DNA of 58,070 nt from contig JAKIVZ010000013.1 in assembly GCA_022750295.1 (NCBI GenBank), positions 1-58,070 of the forward strand, written 5' to 3'. This document shows, piece after piece, positions 42,310-51,754 of the stretch. Under the pieces are notes generated by a model. It worked only from the letters and a program-made list of their open reading frames with translations, was not told the origin of the DNA and searched no databases. This stretch comes from Candidatus Lutacidiplasma silvani. GTDB lineage: Archaea; Thermoplasmatota; Thermoplasmata; Lutacidiplasmatales; UBA184. A program made the position numbers and the translations under genes. The number at the start of each line of letters is the position of its first letter. Within the stretch, counting starts at the first letter, position 1.

Positions 42310-42864
42310 ATGAGCCTGGACCGCCTCGTCGAGGAAATCCGCCAGCGCGCCGAGGCCGACCTGCGCGCGCAGGCGACCCAGCAGGCGGCCGACGAGGCCG
42401 CGGTCGTGGCCGACCGGGACGCCCGCGTCCAGGCGGTCGGCGAGCAGACCCGGCGCGCCGCCGAGCTCGAGATCGCCCGGGAGCGGGCCCAGAAGCTCGC
42501 GAGCGCGAAGCTCCAGTCCCGCAAGCTTGTCTACGAGGCCCAGGAGTCCCGGATGGCGACGGCGCTCGGGGAGACCCAGAAGCTCCTCTCCGACTACACC
42601 GACTCCGACGAGTACCCGAAGGTCGTCAAGCGGATGGTCGCGTACGCGACCGATGTCCTCGGCAAGTCGACGAAGGTGATGGGCCGCTCGGAGGACGCCG
42701 CCCTCCTGAAGAAGGTCGCCGGCGCCGGGTTCGACCCGACGCCGCAGTCCATCCTCGGGGGGATCGTCGCCGAGAGCGCGAACGGCTCCCGCCGGCTGAA
42801 CCTCTCGTTCGACGAGCTCCTGCGGTTGCGCGAGGACCAGGTCCGCCAGCTGCTCACCGCGTAG
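42310..42864 (+). CDS. atpE: A-type ATP synthase subunit E
   Basis: Peripheral stalk subunit, 184 residues. The N-terminal 100 residues are a long charged coiled coil; the C-terminal globular part includes LGGIVAESANGSRRLNLSFD, the typical end of E subunits (GG-x-V near a region with N/T-F). It would pair with subunit H, encoded on the opposite strand 3.2 kb away. Confidence 0.93.
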   Translation: MSLDRLVEEIRQRAEADLRAQATQQAADEAAVVADRDARVQAVGEQTRRAAELEIARERAQKLASAKLQSRKLVYEAQESRMATALGETQKLLSDYTDSDEYPKVVKRMVAYATDVLGKSTKVMGRSEDAALLKKVAGAGFDPTPQSILGGIVAESANGSRRLNLSFDELLRLREDQVRQLLTA

Positions 42865-42877
42865 GGAGCGAGGCGAG

Positions 42878-43954
42878 GTGGCCGGCTCTCCGTACGCCAG
42901 CGCGCTCGGCCGTCTGAAATCGTACCAGCCGACGCTCCTGCCGAAGGAGGCGTACGGCCCGCTCGTCGCGGCGAAGGACCTGGTCGAGGTCTCGAAGCTC
43001 CTCGAGGCGACCCCGTACGGCCCCGAGATCGCCCAATCGGCCGCGAGCTACCACGGAGCGCCGCTCTTGGAGCTCGCCGTCAACCACGTCCTCGTCGTCC
43101 GGAACCGGCTCGCCTACGAGGCGACCCCGTTCGCGGGGCGCGCGCTCGTCGGCGCCTACCTGCGCCGCTGGGACCTCCAGAACATCGGGATCATCCTCTC
43201 GGCGAAGTCGCAGGGCCGCCCGGTCGCGGAGACCGAGACGGCGCTCGTCTCGAGCCGCGACATCCCGGCCGGTCTCTTCGCGGGCACGATGACGCTCGAC
43301 GACTTCCGGCTCCTCCTCCAGCAGCCGAACGTCGACGCGATCGCCCAAGGGCTCGTGAAGTTCGGGTACGGCGGCGTCCTCCTCCCCCGGATGGAGGCGT
43401 ACAACCGGACCCACGACATCTTCCCGCTCCTCTCCGCCCTCGACCGGTTCTACTACGAGGACCTCCTGAGCTCGGCCCGGTTCTACCAGGGCGACGAGTG
43501 GGTCGTCCGGCTCCTCATCCAGAGCGAGATCGACGTCCGGAACGCCGTCCTCCTCCTGAAGGGAAAGGACGCCGGGCTCCCGGTCGAGGCGGTCCAGGAC
43601 CGGTTCCTCGACGGAGGCGCGATGCTGCGCGCCACGGTCCCCGAGCTCTATGGGGGCCGGTCGGTCGCCGAGGTCGTGGGCGCGCTCGAGCCGAGGTTCC
43701 CCGCGCTCCCCGAGGGGAACGACCTCTACCAGGCCGGCCGGAGCCTCGCCGGGTACGAGGCGGCGCTCGTCCGGGAGCGGTCGGTTCGGGAGTTGAAGCG
43801 GCTCCGCGCCTACCCGCTCAGCGTCGCGATCATCTTCGGGTTCCTGCTCCTCACCGAGCTCGAGCGCTCCGACCTCCGCCGGATCATCTACGGGAAGCTG
43901 TACGGGGTCCCGCCCGCCGACATCGAGCGGGACCTGATCGTCCCGCGGCTCTGA
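42878..43954 (+). CDS. atpC: A-type ATP synthase subunit C
   Basis: Central-stalk socket between the F/D rotor and the K ring, 358 residues. Pattern typical for subunit C/d: an all-helical protein with YASALGRLKSYQPTLLPKEAY, YLRRWDLQNIGIILSAKSQG, and the C-terminal NDLYQAGRSLAGYEAALVRER. GTG start preceded by a GAGGCGAGG purine tract. It ends 25 bp from the convergent stop of subunit I. Confidence 0.93.
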   Translation: MAGSPYASALGRLKSYQPTLLPKEAYGPLVAAKDLVEVSKLLEATPYGPEIAQSAASYHGAPLLELAVNHVLVVRNRLAYEATPFAGRALVGAYLRRWDLQNIGIILSAKSQGRPVAETETALVSSRDIPAGLFAGTMTLDDFRLLLQQPNVDAIAQGLVKFGYGGVLLPRMEAYNRTHDIFPLLSALDRFYYEDLLSSARFYQGDEWVVRLLIQSEIDVRNAVLLLKGKDAGLPVEAVQDRFLDGGAMLRATVPELYGGRSVAEVVGALEPRFPALPEGNDLYQAGRSLAGYEAALVRERSVRELKRLRAYPLSVAIIFGFLLLTELERSDLRRIIYGKLYGVPPADIERDLIVPRL

Positions 43955-43979
43955 GCCCGACGGGCCGGGTCGCCGGTCC

Positions 43980-46013
43980 CTACGGGGCCGGCGGAGGGGC
44001 CGGGTAGAGCGGCGCGGTGTACACCCGCTTCGTCTTCAGCGGGTGGAACTCCTTCCCGTTCCCCTCGTAGAACTTCGAGAAGTACTCGACGAAGATCAGC
44101 CGCGCCCCTTGGATCCCGGGCTCGAAGACGCCGAGGACGAGGTTGAACACCTGGCCGACGACCAGGATGACCAGCCCGAGGATCACGAAGAGGACCGCCT
44201 TCAGGGCGACCGACGCCGACCCGCTCGCGATCATTCCGGCCCCGCCGACGATGAGCCCGGAGTGGCCGTTCGGCCCGAGGGTGACCGTGTTGATCACGGT
44301 CGCGAGGATGATCGAGGCGAGGAGGATCCCGATGAGCCGCGTGTAGGAGAGGACGTGGCTCAGCATCTCCATCACGCCCATGAGCCCGTTCTGGGCCCCT
44401 TCCCCGTACGCCACGAGGATCGCCCCCGCGACGAGCAGGGTGAGGGGTCCGAAGAACGACAGCGTGGTGGGGCCCCCGAGGGTTTTCGAGAGGAGGCCGT
44501 AGCCGAACACCGAGAGTCCGACCGTCGCGACGATCCCGCCGACCTTCGCGATCGCGTGGCGGATCCGGTGGTGGAAGTACTCCTTCAGGGCGCCAAGGAA
44601 GAAGCCGAAGACGACCATCCCGATGCCGATGAGCCCGGCGACCTTCAGGTAGGTCCCGACGTGATGCAACGGGTCGACGGGAGAGTTGTACCCGGGGATG
44701 ACCTGCGCCCCGAAGAACGAGTTGAACAGGAGCCCCAGGCCGATGGCAATGAGGCAACCGGGGACGAGCGCGAACGCGAGCGAGCGCATCCCGTTGGGGC
44801 TCACGATGCTCGTCAGGAACTTTTTGAGCCCGTTCGGCAGGTGCTGCCGTCCGGGGAACCCGCCGATCATCCACAGGCAGATCCCGAGGATGACGAGCCC
44901 GTACCCCCAGTCGGCGAGCATCAGACCATAGAAGATCGGGAAGACGAACGCGAACACCCAGGTCGGGTCGAACTCGGTCGCCTGGGGGAGGGAATAGAAC
45001 CGGACGAGGAACTCGAACCGCCGGATCCCGTGCGGGTTCTCGATGTACGTCGGCGGTTCCTCGTGGGTCGGGATCGGGTAGATCTCGGCCCGGTCGTGGA
45101 CGGCGGCGAGGATGGTGGTGCGGAGGGCCGCGATGTCCCGGTTCGGCACCCACCCCTGGAGGACGAACCCGCGGTCGCTCGAACCGAGCCGGCTGTACGT
45201 GTCGAACTTGCGGTTCTCGATCTCGAGCGCCTCGGCGAGCGCCGCGAGGCGGGGATACCACTCGTTGGAAATCGCCTGGAGCCGACCCGCGATCTCGCCC
45301 CGGCGCCGGTCGATCGCCGCGACGCGGGCCGTCAATCGAGGGAGTTCCTCGGCGGCCGTCCCGGAGACCCCGCTCGGCACTCCGTAGAGCTGGATCCGGT
45401 GGACGGCCGCGAGCCGGGTCACCGACTCGGAGTCGGCCAGCGGTACGGCGAACAGGAACCGGACCCGGCCGTCCCCGGCCGGCCGGAGCTCGATCGGGAG
45501 GTTGCGAACGGCGGGGAGTTGGGCCTTCCATTCGCCGACGTCGTCGGCGTCCCCCTCGCCGAACAGCGCGACCCCGTTCCGGGCCCGCAGTTCGTCGTAG
45601 CGCCCGGTGAAGTGGGCGAACTGCTGGAGGAGGGCGACCGTCTGCTCGAGCCCCTTCCGCTCGGTGATGAGCTGGTCGTCCTCGCGCTTCAGCTTCCCGA
45701 CCTCGTCGTCGATCGGGACCGTCTCGGTCGCGCGGAGGATCTGGTCGAGACCCGAGAACGCGATCGGGGACGGCGGCGCCCCGCCGGACTTCGGGAGCGC
45801 GGCGAGAAGCCCGCGGAACCGGACGAGACGGTCGGCGACCTCCCGCTGGCGCTCGTTCATCCGCCCGGGGCCGAGCTGGGCGAGCGACTCCTTGTCGACG
45901 GGTTCGACCTGGATCGTCCCGAGGTCGTGAAGGACGGAGAGGACCGTGTCCTTGTCGTCGTTCAGGCCGACGATCGCGACCTTCGTGAACGGGAGCGGTC
46001 GCAGGAACGGCAC
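43980..46013 (-). CDS. atpI: A-type ATP synthase subunit I (a)
   Basis: Stator membrane subunit that forms the ion half-channels, 677 residues. The N-terminal 340 residues are soluble with long helices (HERQ-type coiled coil, EVGKLKREDDQLITERKGLE). From about 345 the membrane part has seven to eight helices (VFAFVFPIFYGLMLADWGYG, SHVLSYTRLIGILLA). The conserved Arg of the R-L-I segment in the penultimate helix region, required for ion translocation, is present (YTRLIGI). Last gene of the minus-strand operon. Confidence 0.96.
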   Translation of the reverse strand: MPFLRPLPFTKVAIVGLNDDKDTVLSVLHDLGTIQVEPVDKESLAQLGPGRMNERQREVADRLVRFRGLLAALPKSGGAPPSPIAFSGLDQILRATETVPIDDEVGKLKREDDQLITERKGLEQTVALLQQFAHFTGRYDELRARNGVALFGEGDADDVGEWKAQLPAVRNLPIELRPAGDGRVRFLFAVPLADSESVTRLAAVHRIQLYGVPSGVSGTAAEELPRLTARVAAIDRRRGEIAGRLQAISNEWYPRLAALAEALEIENRKFDTYSRLGSSDRGFVLQGWVPNRDIAALRTTILAAVHDRAEIYPIPTHEEPPTYIENPHGIRRFEFLVRFYSLPQATEFDPTWVFAFVFPIFYGLMLADWGYGLVILGICLWMIGGFPGRQHLPNGLKKFLTSIVSPNGMRSLAFALVPGCLIAIGLGLLFNSFFGAQVIPGYNSPVDPLHHVGTYLKVAGLIGIGMVVFGFFLGALKEYFHHRIRHAIAKVGGIVATVGLSVFGYGLLSKTLGGPTTLSFFGPLTLLVAGAILVAYGEGAQNGLMGVMEMLSHVLSYTRLIGILLASIILATVINTVTLGPNGHSGLIVGGAGMIASGSASVALKAVLFVILGLVILVVGQVFNLVLGVFEPGIQGARLIFVEYFSKFYEGNGKEFHPLKTKRVYTAPLYPAPPPAP

Positions 46014-46027
46014 GCCAACGCTCCCGG

Positions 46028-46390
46028 TCAGTCCGAACGGAACTGGCCCACGACGGCGTCGATCAGCTTCGGCTTGAGCGCGGCGACGGCGACCTGCGAG
46101 CCGCTCGCGACCTTCGCCGCCTCGGTCTCGCCGGCCTTGACGAGCGAGGCGACCTCGTTCGTGAGCTCGGCCCGGGCGGCCTCGATCGCGGCGGCCGCTT
46201 TCCGCTCCGCCTCGGCCTTCGCCACGCGGAACGCCTCGTTGGCCTCGGCGCGGACCGTCTTCAGCCGCTCCGCCCCCGACGCTTCGGCGGCCTTCCGCTT
46301 CGCCTCCATCTCGTCCTCGGTCGCCTTCAGGCGGCGGAGCGCCTCGATCGATTCGCCGGCGATGGGCCCCGGATTCGGTGCGTCGGACAT
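46028..46390 (-). CDS. atpH: A-type ATP synthase subunit H
   Basis: Peripheral stalk coiled-coil partner of subunit E, 120 residues. Nearly the whole sequence is Ala/Glu/Lys/Arg-rich helix without Pro after the first dozen residues. The start has a GGAGTG Shine-Dalgarno-like element located in the last codons of the upstream 43-codon gene, so its translation probably depends on that gene. Confidence 0.88.
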   Translation of the reverse strand: MSDAPNPGPIAGESIEALRRLKATEDEMEAKRKAAEASGAERLKTVRAEANEAFRVAKAEAERKAAAAIEAARAELTNEVASLVKAGETEAAKVASGSQVAVAALKPKLIDAVVGQFRSD

Positions 46391-46392
46391 CG

Positions 46393-46524
46393 TTACACTC
46401 CTTTCACGTAGGTCAGAACCAGGTAGAGGCCGACGAAGAGGACCAGCATCCGGACGGCGAGCGACAGCACCTGGACCTGGCGGAACCGGACGACCGCCGG
46501 GTTCGCGTTACGCAGCGGCGACAT
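46393..46524 (-). CDS. 43-residue single-helix membrane protein in the ATPase operon
   Basis: Short gene between atpD and atpH. Its product is MSPLRNANPAVVRFRQVQVL followed by SLAVRMLVLFVGLYLVLTYV and KGV. The first 19 residues are basic; residues 20-40 form one hydrophobic helix. It overlaps the end of atpD by 17 bp, has its own GGAGG about 10 nt before the ATG, and its final codons contain the ribosome-binding site of atpH, so it is embedded in the translation chain of the operon. No known ATP synthase subunit of this kind was recognised; it could be an accessory membrane subunit or assembly factor. Confidence 0.72.
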   Translation of the reverse strand: MSPLRNANPAVVRFRQVQVLSLAVRMLVLFVGLYLVLTYVKGV

Positions 46525-47158
46525 TGGCGGCCGCCTCCGCGGCTTCCATCTTCCGCTTGACGGTCTTCAGCATGCTGAAGGCGTCCCGCTCGAGCTCGTC
46601 GAATTGGAACTTGATGTACCGGACCGTCGCCTGGAGCCGGGGGATCAGGACGTTCTCGATCGCGCTCGCGCGGCGCTTGGTCTTCTCGATCTCCCGGAGC
46701 AGCCGACGGAGCGCGTTCTCCTTCTCGGCGATGTCGAGGACGACCTGGTAGATCCCCTGGAATTGGCCGATCGATTCCATGATCGACGTCGGCAGGTCGA
46801 GGAGCGAGGCGCTCTGCACGGCGTCGTAGCCGCCCGCGTCGACGCGGGGGGTCTTGACGCCCATCACGTTCTTCGTGGTGACCGAGACCGGGAGGACGTC
46901 GGGGAGGAGCATCGAGATCGACTCGAGGCGGGTCGGCCCTTCCATCATGTCGGCCTGCCGGATCGACGCGTACCCGCGCGCGATCTTCGTCTGGAGGTCG
47001 CCGCGGAGGGCGAGCGCCTGCTGGGAGAGCTTGAAGAACTCGGCGATGAGCGCGGACCGCTTCAGCTTCAGGAGGTTGAGCCCCTTCTTCGCGAGGACGA
47101 TCCGCCGGCGGGTCCGGAGCAGTTCGAGGCGGGTCGGGCGGATGTTCTCCTGGGCCAT
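46508..47158 (-). CDS. atpD: A-type ATP synthase subunit D
   Basis: Central rotor shaft subunit, 216 residues. The family N-terminus RPTRLELLRTRRRIVLAKKG and the C-terminal helix RRASAIENVLIPRLQATVRY with IKFQFDELERDAFSMLKTVK are clear; these two helices form the antiparallel coiled coil inside the A3B3 ring. It follows atpB with a 26-bp gap and overlaps the 43-codon gene. Confidence 0.96.
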   Translation of the reverse strand: MAQENIRPTRLELLRTRRRIVLAKKGLNLLKLKRSALIAEFFKLSQQALALRGDLQTKIARGYASIRQADMMEGPTRLESISMLLPDVLPVSVTTKNVMGVKTPRVDAGGYDAVQSASLLDLPTSIMESIGQFQGIYQVVLDIAEKENALRRLLREIEKTKRRASAIENVLIPRLQATVRYIKFQFDELERDAFSMLKTVKRKMEAAEAAANVAAA

Positions 47159-47184
47159 GGCTCGGTCCTCCGGCTCCCAGTCGC

Positions 47185-48606
47185 CTACGCCGCCTTCTTG
47201 GTCCGGTACTTCGCGATGAACTCGGGTTTGATCCGCTTCAGTTCCGCCTCGGGAAGCTCGGAGAGGATGTCCCAGGCGATCGCGAGGCTGTCGTCGATCG
47301 AGCGGTCCTCGTCGGGCCGCTGGTTGACGAACTCGTTCTCGAACCGCTCGGCGATCCGGAGGTAGATCCGGTCGACAGCGCTCAGCGAGTCCTCGCCGAC
47401 GATCGCCGAGAGGGCGCGCTGGTCCTTCCCCGTCGCGTAGCTCGCGTAGAGCTGGTCGGCGACGCCGCGGTGGTCTTCCCGGGTCCGGCCCTTGCCGATC
47501 CCCTGGTTCATCAACCGCGAGAGCGAGGTGAGCACGTCAATCGGAGGGTAGACGCCCCGGCGCTGCAGGTCGCGGCTCGCGACGATCTGGCCCTCGGTGA
47601 TGTACCCGGTCAGGTCCGGGATCGGGTGGGTGATGTCGTCGGCGGGCATCGTCAGGATCGGGAGCTGGGTGATCGACCCCTTGCGGCCCTTGATCTTCCC
47701 CGCGCGCTCGTACAGCGTCGCCAGGTCGGTGTAGAGGTATCCCGGGTACCCACGGCGACCGGGAACCTCTTCCCGCGCGCTCGCGATCTCCCGAAGCGCC
47801 TCACAATAGTTCGTCATGTCGGTCATGACGACCAGGATGTGCATGTCCCGCTCGTAGGCGAGGAACTCGGCGGTGGTGAGCGCCATCCGCGGCGTGATGA
47901 CGCGTTCCATCGAGGGGTCGCTCGAGAGGTTCAGGAAGACGACGGTCCGTTCGAGGGCGCCGGTCGACTCGAACTCCTTCAGGAAGAAGTTCGCCTCCTC
48001 GCTCGTGATCCCCATCGCGGCGAAGACGACCGCGAAGCTCTCGGTCGAGTCGCGGAGCTTCGCCTGGCGGACGATCTGGGCGGCGAGCTGGTTGTGCGGA
48101 AGTCCGGCGCCGGAGAAGATCGGGAGCTTCTGACCCCGCACGAGCGTGTTCATCACGTCGATGTTCGACAGCCCCGTCTGGATGAACTCGCTCGGCTCTT
48201 CCCGGCTGTACGGGTTCATCGCGTTCCCGACGATCTCGAGTTTCTTGTCGGAAACGATCTTGGGGCCGCCGTCGCGCGGCTCACCGAGGCCGGTGAAGAC
48301 GCGGCCGAGCATCGCGTCGGAGACGGGGAGCTGGGCCACCTCACCGAGGAACTTGACGCTCGTCTCGTTGACGTTCATCCCCATCGTGGGGCCGAACACC
48401 TGGACGATCGCGAGCCCCTTCCGGGAGTCGAGGACCTGGCCCTGCCGACGGGTCCCGTCGGGGAGGCCGATCTCGACGATTTCGCCGTACGCGGCGTTGG
48501 CGACGTCCTGGACGAAGAGAAGTGGTCCGGAGATGCGGTCGATGGTCCGGTAGGCGACGGGGATCGTTGGAGCGGGAGCTTTCGCGGGCGCCTTGGTGCT
48601 CGCCAT
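47185..48606 (-). CDS. atpB: A-type ATP synthase subunit B
   Basis: Non-catalytic nucleotide-binding subunit, 473 residues. As usual for B it lacks a normal P-loop: the corresponding region reads [19 protein letters not shown]. Other conserved parts are [20 protein letters not shown], the [12 protein letters not shown] segment, and [18 protein letters not shown]. It lies 3 nt after the stop of atpA. Confidence 0.98.
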   Translation of the reverse strand: MASTKAPAKAPAPTIPVAYRTIDRISGPLLFVQDVANAAYGEIVEIGLPDGTRRQGQVLDSRKGLAIVQVFGPTMGMNVNETSVKFLGEVAQLPVSDAMLGRVFTGLGEPRDGGPKIVSDKKLEIVGNAMNPYSREEPSEFIQTGLSNIDVMNTLVRGQKLPIFSGAGLPHNQLAAQIVRQAKLRDSTESFAVVFAAMGITSEEANFFLKEFESTGALERTVVFLNLSSDPSMERVITPRMALTTAEFLAYERDMHILVVMTDMTNYCEALREIASAREEVPGRRGYPGYLYTDLATLYERAGKIKGRKGSITQLPILTMPADDITHPIPDLTGYITEGQIVASRDLQRRGVYPPIDVLTSLSRLMNQGIGKGRTREDHRGVADQLYASYATGKDQRALSAIVGEDSLSAVDRIYLRIAERFENEFVNQRPDEDRSIDDSLAIAWDILSELPEAELKRIKPEFIAKYRTKKAA

Positions 48607-48609
48607 GGC

Positions 48610-51600
48610 CTACGCTCCCCCGGCGGTGGCCGCGACGGAACTGATCATCTCGGTCTCCATGGCGTCGAACTGCGCCTTCAGCTCGGCCTCCGGGATCCAT
48701 TTCATCCGACTGAGCTTCTGGCGGACGGGGAGTTTCTGGATGTCGGCCACGAGGGCGCCCTTTCCGATCGCATCCTGCTCGCGGTCACCGAAATTGAGGA
48801 TGGCGCGGAGCATCCGGTACTGCTTGCCGATCGACGTGTACGTGTCGACGTCGTCATACGCCGACTGCTGGAGGTAGTCCTCCCGCAGCATCCGGGCGAC
48901 GTCGAGGATTCCCTTTTCGCGTTCCGGAAGGGCGTCGACGCCGACGAGCTGGACAATCTCCTGGAGTTCCGACTCCTTCTGGAGCGTTTCGAGGGCTTTC
49001 TGGCGGAGTTGCACGAAGTCCCCCGCGAGCTCGGCCTTGTACCACGGCTCGAGGTCCCCGACGTAGAGCGAGTAGCTCTGCAGCCAGTTGATCGATGGGA
49101 AGTGGCGGCGCGACGCAAGGTTCGCGTCGAGCGCCCAGAAGACCCGAGCGACGCGAAGCGTGTTCTGGCTGACCGGTTCGGAGAAGTCCCCGCCCGGAGG
49201 GCTGACAGCGCCGACGACGGTGACGGATCCCGAGCGGCCCTCGGGGGAAATCGTGATGACCCGCCCGGCGCGCTCGTAGAATTCGGCGACGCGGCGACCG
49301 AGGTACGCCGGATATCCCTCTTCTCCGGGCATCTCCTCGAGTCGACCGGAGATTTCCCGCATCGCTTCGGCCCACCGGCTGGTCGAGTCGGCCATCAGGG
49401 CGACGTCGTACCCCATGTCGCGGTAGTACTCGGCGATGGTGATCCCCGTGTAGACGCTCGCCTCCCGGGCCGCGACGGGCATGTTTGAGGTGTTGGCGAT
49501 GAGGATCGTTCGTTCCATCAACGGTCGCTTGGTCTTCGGGTCCTGTAGGTTCGGGAACGTGGCGAGGACTTCCGTCATTTCGTTGCCGCGCTCGCCGCAG
49601 CCGACGTACACCACGACGTCCGAGTCGGCCCACTTCGCGAGCTGCTGTTGGGCCACGGTATTGTGTAGGAGGATCGCGCCGTGACCGCCGACAAAGTTCG
49701 CCCCGTACTCGGGCACGGCGACGTCGAACACGTCGTACGGTCCGTTGGTCTCGGCCGTGACATCGACGATTTCGTCGCAGTAGAGCGTCTCGAGAAGTTC
49801 CGCGAGTCGCACCGCGACCGGCTCCAGCGCTTCGAGGCTAGGGCCTCCTCCAACTTGGGGAGCCGCCATGAACGTTTGCAACGTCGAGGCTCCCATCCGT
49901 TCGCGATTTCCGATGTAGTTGTGGATCTCGATTCCGGCGTTCAGGAGGGTCGAGTACCGGAAGTGGGAGCCGTAGATTCGCCGAATCACCTCGGGGATGA
50001 TAGGGACCACGTCGACCGCGGAGTAGGTCGATCGTGAGGCCAGCGCGTAATCCGACAGTTTCGCCACCTTCGGCCAGCGAGTGTCGAGCGTAGCGGCGAG
50101 CCGCACGAGGTTCGGACGTCCTCGGACGTAGACCCGGTAGTAGGTCGTGCCATCAATTCGTCGGGAGGCCATCGTGGAAGTGACCCCGAATCGTGAGAGC
50201 GCGTAGACCAAGTCGAGGTGGAGCCCGCGGCTCGCGGTGCACAATTCGACGTCTCCTTTGCTAAATCCGCCGTCTCCGAGGTAGTATCCGAGGAGGAAAC
50301 CTCCGAGCACCGCGTTGCTGGAGGCCAGGACGACCGGCGGAATCCGCTTCTCGGCCGGGGCCCGACCCGTGCCTAGCTGGTCCAACGTCGCGACCAGCTG
50401 GACGCTGTGGACGAGCACGTTCGGAGTCTTGGTCGCTTGTCGCTCAATGTGCCCCTCGAGTCCGAAAAGGGTGCGGGTCAGGTCGAGGAATCGCGCCAGC
50501 ATCGCGGGTTCCTGGTTCGTGAACACGACCGTTCCCTTGCCGCGAACGTAGCCTTCGGAAACGAACAGGCCGAGCCACTCGCCAAATTCGGGAGTCGTTC
50601 GCTCGGGGAGCTGAATGTGGTGGCCGTGCCGCTGGAGTTTGGGAACGCGGACGCCGAGGGCCGGATTCCGACTGGGGCCCGGGAGGGCCCGTACCGAAGC
50701 GAGGTACTGCCCCGGTCGCAGGTTCTCGGCACGGATCGTCCGAAGATCGCCCGCAGGTCCGAACGTGAATAGGGGGTGGATGGGGGTGACGCGAACCGAA
50801 CGACCGCTACGAGTCCGGACGCGAATCAGAGTGTCGCTCTTTCCTTTGTAGAACGTTCGAGCTTCGCTGCGAACGATTCGGTTCTCGACCAGAGAGCGGA
50901 GCCCGATCGGTTGGTCGAGTTGGTACCATTCGTCCGCGCCATCGGTGGTTCGGACGCCGTCTCGCTGCGCGTGCTCGTAGAGCCGGTCCATCGTCGTGAG
51001 CGTTCCATCGTCCAGCTGGACCGGAGTGTCCCCCGCGACACACTTCCCCGACCCGAACGGCCCGGGAATGCACGCGGTTCCACCCTTGGCCACCGGGTAG
51101 AACGTATCGATTACCCGTTGACCCGTGATGAGCGGAATTCCGGGGGCCAGTTTTTGCTGGACGGGGCGCGGGATCCGGACGACCCACTTCTGACTGAGGA
51201 AGAGCGGCTGCTTGCCGGAGGCCGCGCGGATCGAACCGATCGACTCCCGGATGGTGAAGGTGCCGGCCTTGAGGTCGTCGAGCGTGCCGGAGACGCCCGG
51301 CGGGACCATGATCTTGTGGAGGATGAGCGGGGTCTCCTGGACCGTGCCCAGGATGGTCCCAGGGGTGACCTCGGAGCCGACCTTCGCCGTGGGGGTGAAC
51401 TCCCACTTCTTGGTCTCGTCGAGGGCGGGCGCGACGAAGCCACGCGTGATGAAGTCCCCGAGGTTCTGCTGCAGAACGTCGAGCGGACGCTGAACTCCGT
51501 CGTAGATGGACTTGAGAAGCCCCGGTCCGAGCTCGACGGAGAGCGCCTGGCCGGTCGTCTCGACCTTGTCGCCGGGCCGGATGCCGGTCGTGTCCTCGTA

Positions 51601-51747
51601 GACCTGGACGGTCGCGGTGTCGCCGACGAGCCGGATGATCTCGCCGACGAGCCCGAGGTCGCCGACGCGGACGACGTCGAACATCTTGGCGCCCGTGAGA
51701 CCTTCGGCGACGACGACCGGACCGGAGACCCGTGCAACTGTTCCCAT
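48610..51747 (-). CDS. atpA: A-type ATP synthase catalytic subunit A, intein-containing precursor
   Basis: Catalytic ATPase subunit, 1045 residues as encoded and 584 after intein removal. The N-extein (235 residues) begins MGTVARVSGPVVVAEGLTGA and ends in the P-loop GPFGSGK. The intein interrupts immediately before the P-loop threonine, so the unspliced protein cannot bind ATP normally. The C-extein resumes TVAQQQLAKWADSDVVVYVG with CGERGNEMTEVL (catalytic Glu region) and ends with the helical C-domain. ATG 51747 lies 7 nt after the F stop; the upstream in-frame ATG at 51771 overlaps atpF and adds only eight residues, so it was not used. Confidence 0.97.
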   Translation of the reverse strand: MGTVARVSGPVVVAEGLTGAKMFDVVRVGDLGLVGEIIRLVGDTATVQVYEDTTGIRPGDKVETTGQALSVELGPGLLKSIYDGVQRPLDVLQQNLGDFITRGFVAPALDETKKWEFTPTAKVGSEVTPGTILGTVQETPLILHKIMVPPGVSGTLDDLKAGTFTIRESIGSIRAASGKQPLFLSQKWVVRIPRPVQQKLAPGIPLITGQRVIDTFYPVAKGGTACIPGPFGSGKCVAGDTPVQLDDGTLTTMDRLYEHAQRDGVRTTDGADEWYQLDQPIGLRSLVENRIVRSEARTFYKGKSDTLIRVRTRSGRSVRVTPIHPLFTFGPAGDLRTIRAENLRPGQYLASVRALPGPSRNPALGVRVPKLQRHGHHIQLPERTTPEFGEWLGLFVSEGYVRGKGTVVFTNQEPAMLARFLDLTRTLFGLEGHIERQATKTPNVLVHSVQLVATLDQLGTGRAPAEKRIPPVVLASSNAVLGGFLLGYYLGDGGFSKGDVELCTASRGLHLDLVYALSRFGVTSTMASRRIDGTTYYRVYVRGRPNLVRLAATLDTRWPKVAKLSDYALASRSTYSAVDVVPIIPEVIRRIYGSHFRYSTLLNAGIEIHNYIGNRERMGASTLQTFMAAPQVGGGPSLEALEPVAVRLAELLETLYCDEIVDVTAETNGPYDVFDVAVPEYGANFVGGHGAILLHNTVAQQQLAKWADSDVVVYVGCGERGNEMTEVLATFPNLQDPKTKRPLMERTILIANTSNMPVAAREASVYTGITIAEYYRDMGYDVALMADSTSRWAEAMREISGRLEEMPGEEGYPAYLGRRVAEFYERAGRVITISPEGRSGSVTVVGAVSPPGGDFSEPVSQNTLRVARVFWALDANLASRRHFPSINWLQSYSLYVGDLEPWYKAELAGDFVQLRQKALETLQKESELQEIVQLVGVDALPEREKGILDVARMLREDYLQQSAYDDVDTYTSIGKQYRMLRAILNFGDREQDAIGKGALVADIQKLPVRQKLSRMKWIPEAELKAQFDAMETEMISSVAATAGGA
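49660..51042 (-). other. Intein (VMA P-loop site) with LAGLIDADG homing endonuclease
   Basis: 461 residues. It begins with Cys (precursor residue 236, CVAGDTPVQLDDGTLTTMDR) and ends with VGGHGAILLHN, the His-Asn pair needed for splicing; the +1 residue is Thr. Splicing block B is visible as TPIHPLFTF. Two endonuclease motifs are present, EWLGLFVSEGY and LLGYYLGDGG, with the acidic residues E and D in place, so the endonuclease may be active. The insertion site after GPFGSGK is the one used in other archaeal VMA inteins, including Thermoplasma and Pyrococcus. No strong base-composition difference from the extein is seen by eye. Confidence 0.95.
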
Positions 51748-51754
51748 CGATTCC

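Noticed and set aside
48610-51747. atpA considered as a fusion or frameshifted gene because of its length
   Set aside because: The extra 461 residues have complete intein splicing and endonuclease motifs exactly at the P-loop.
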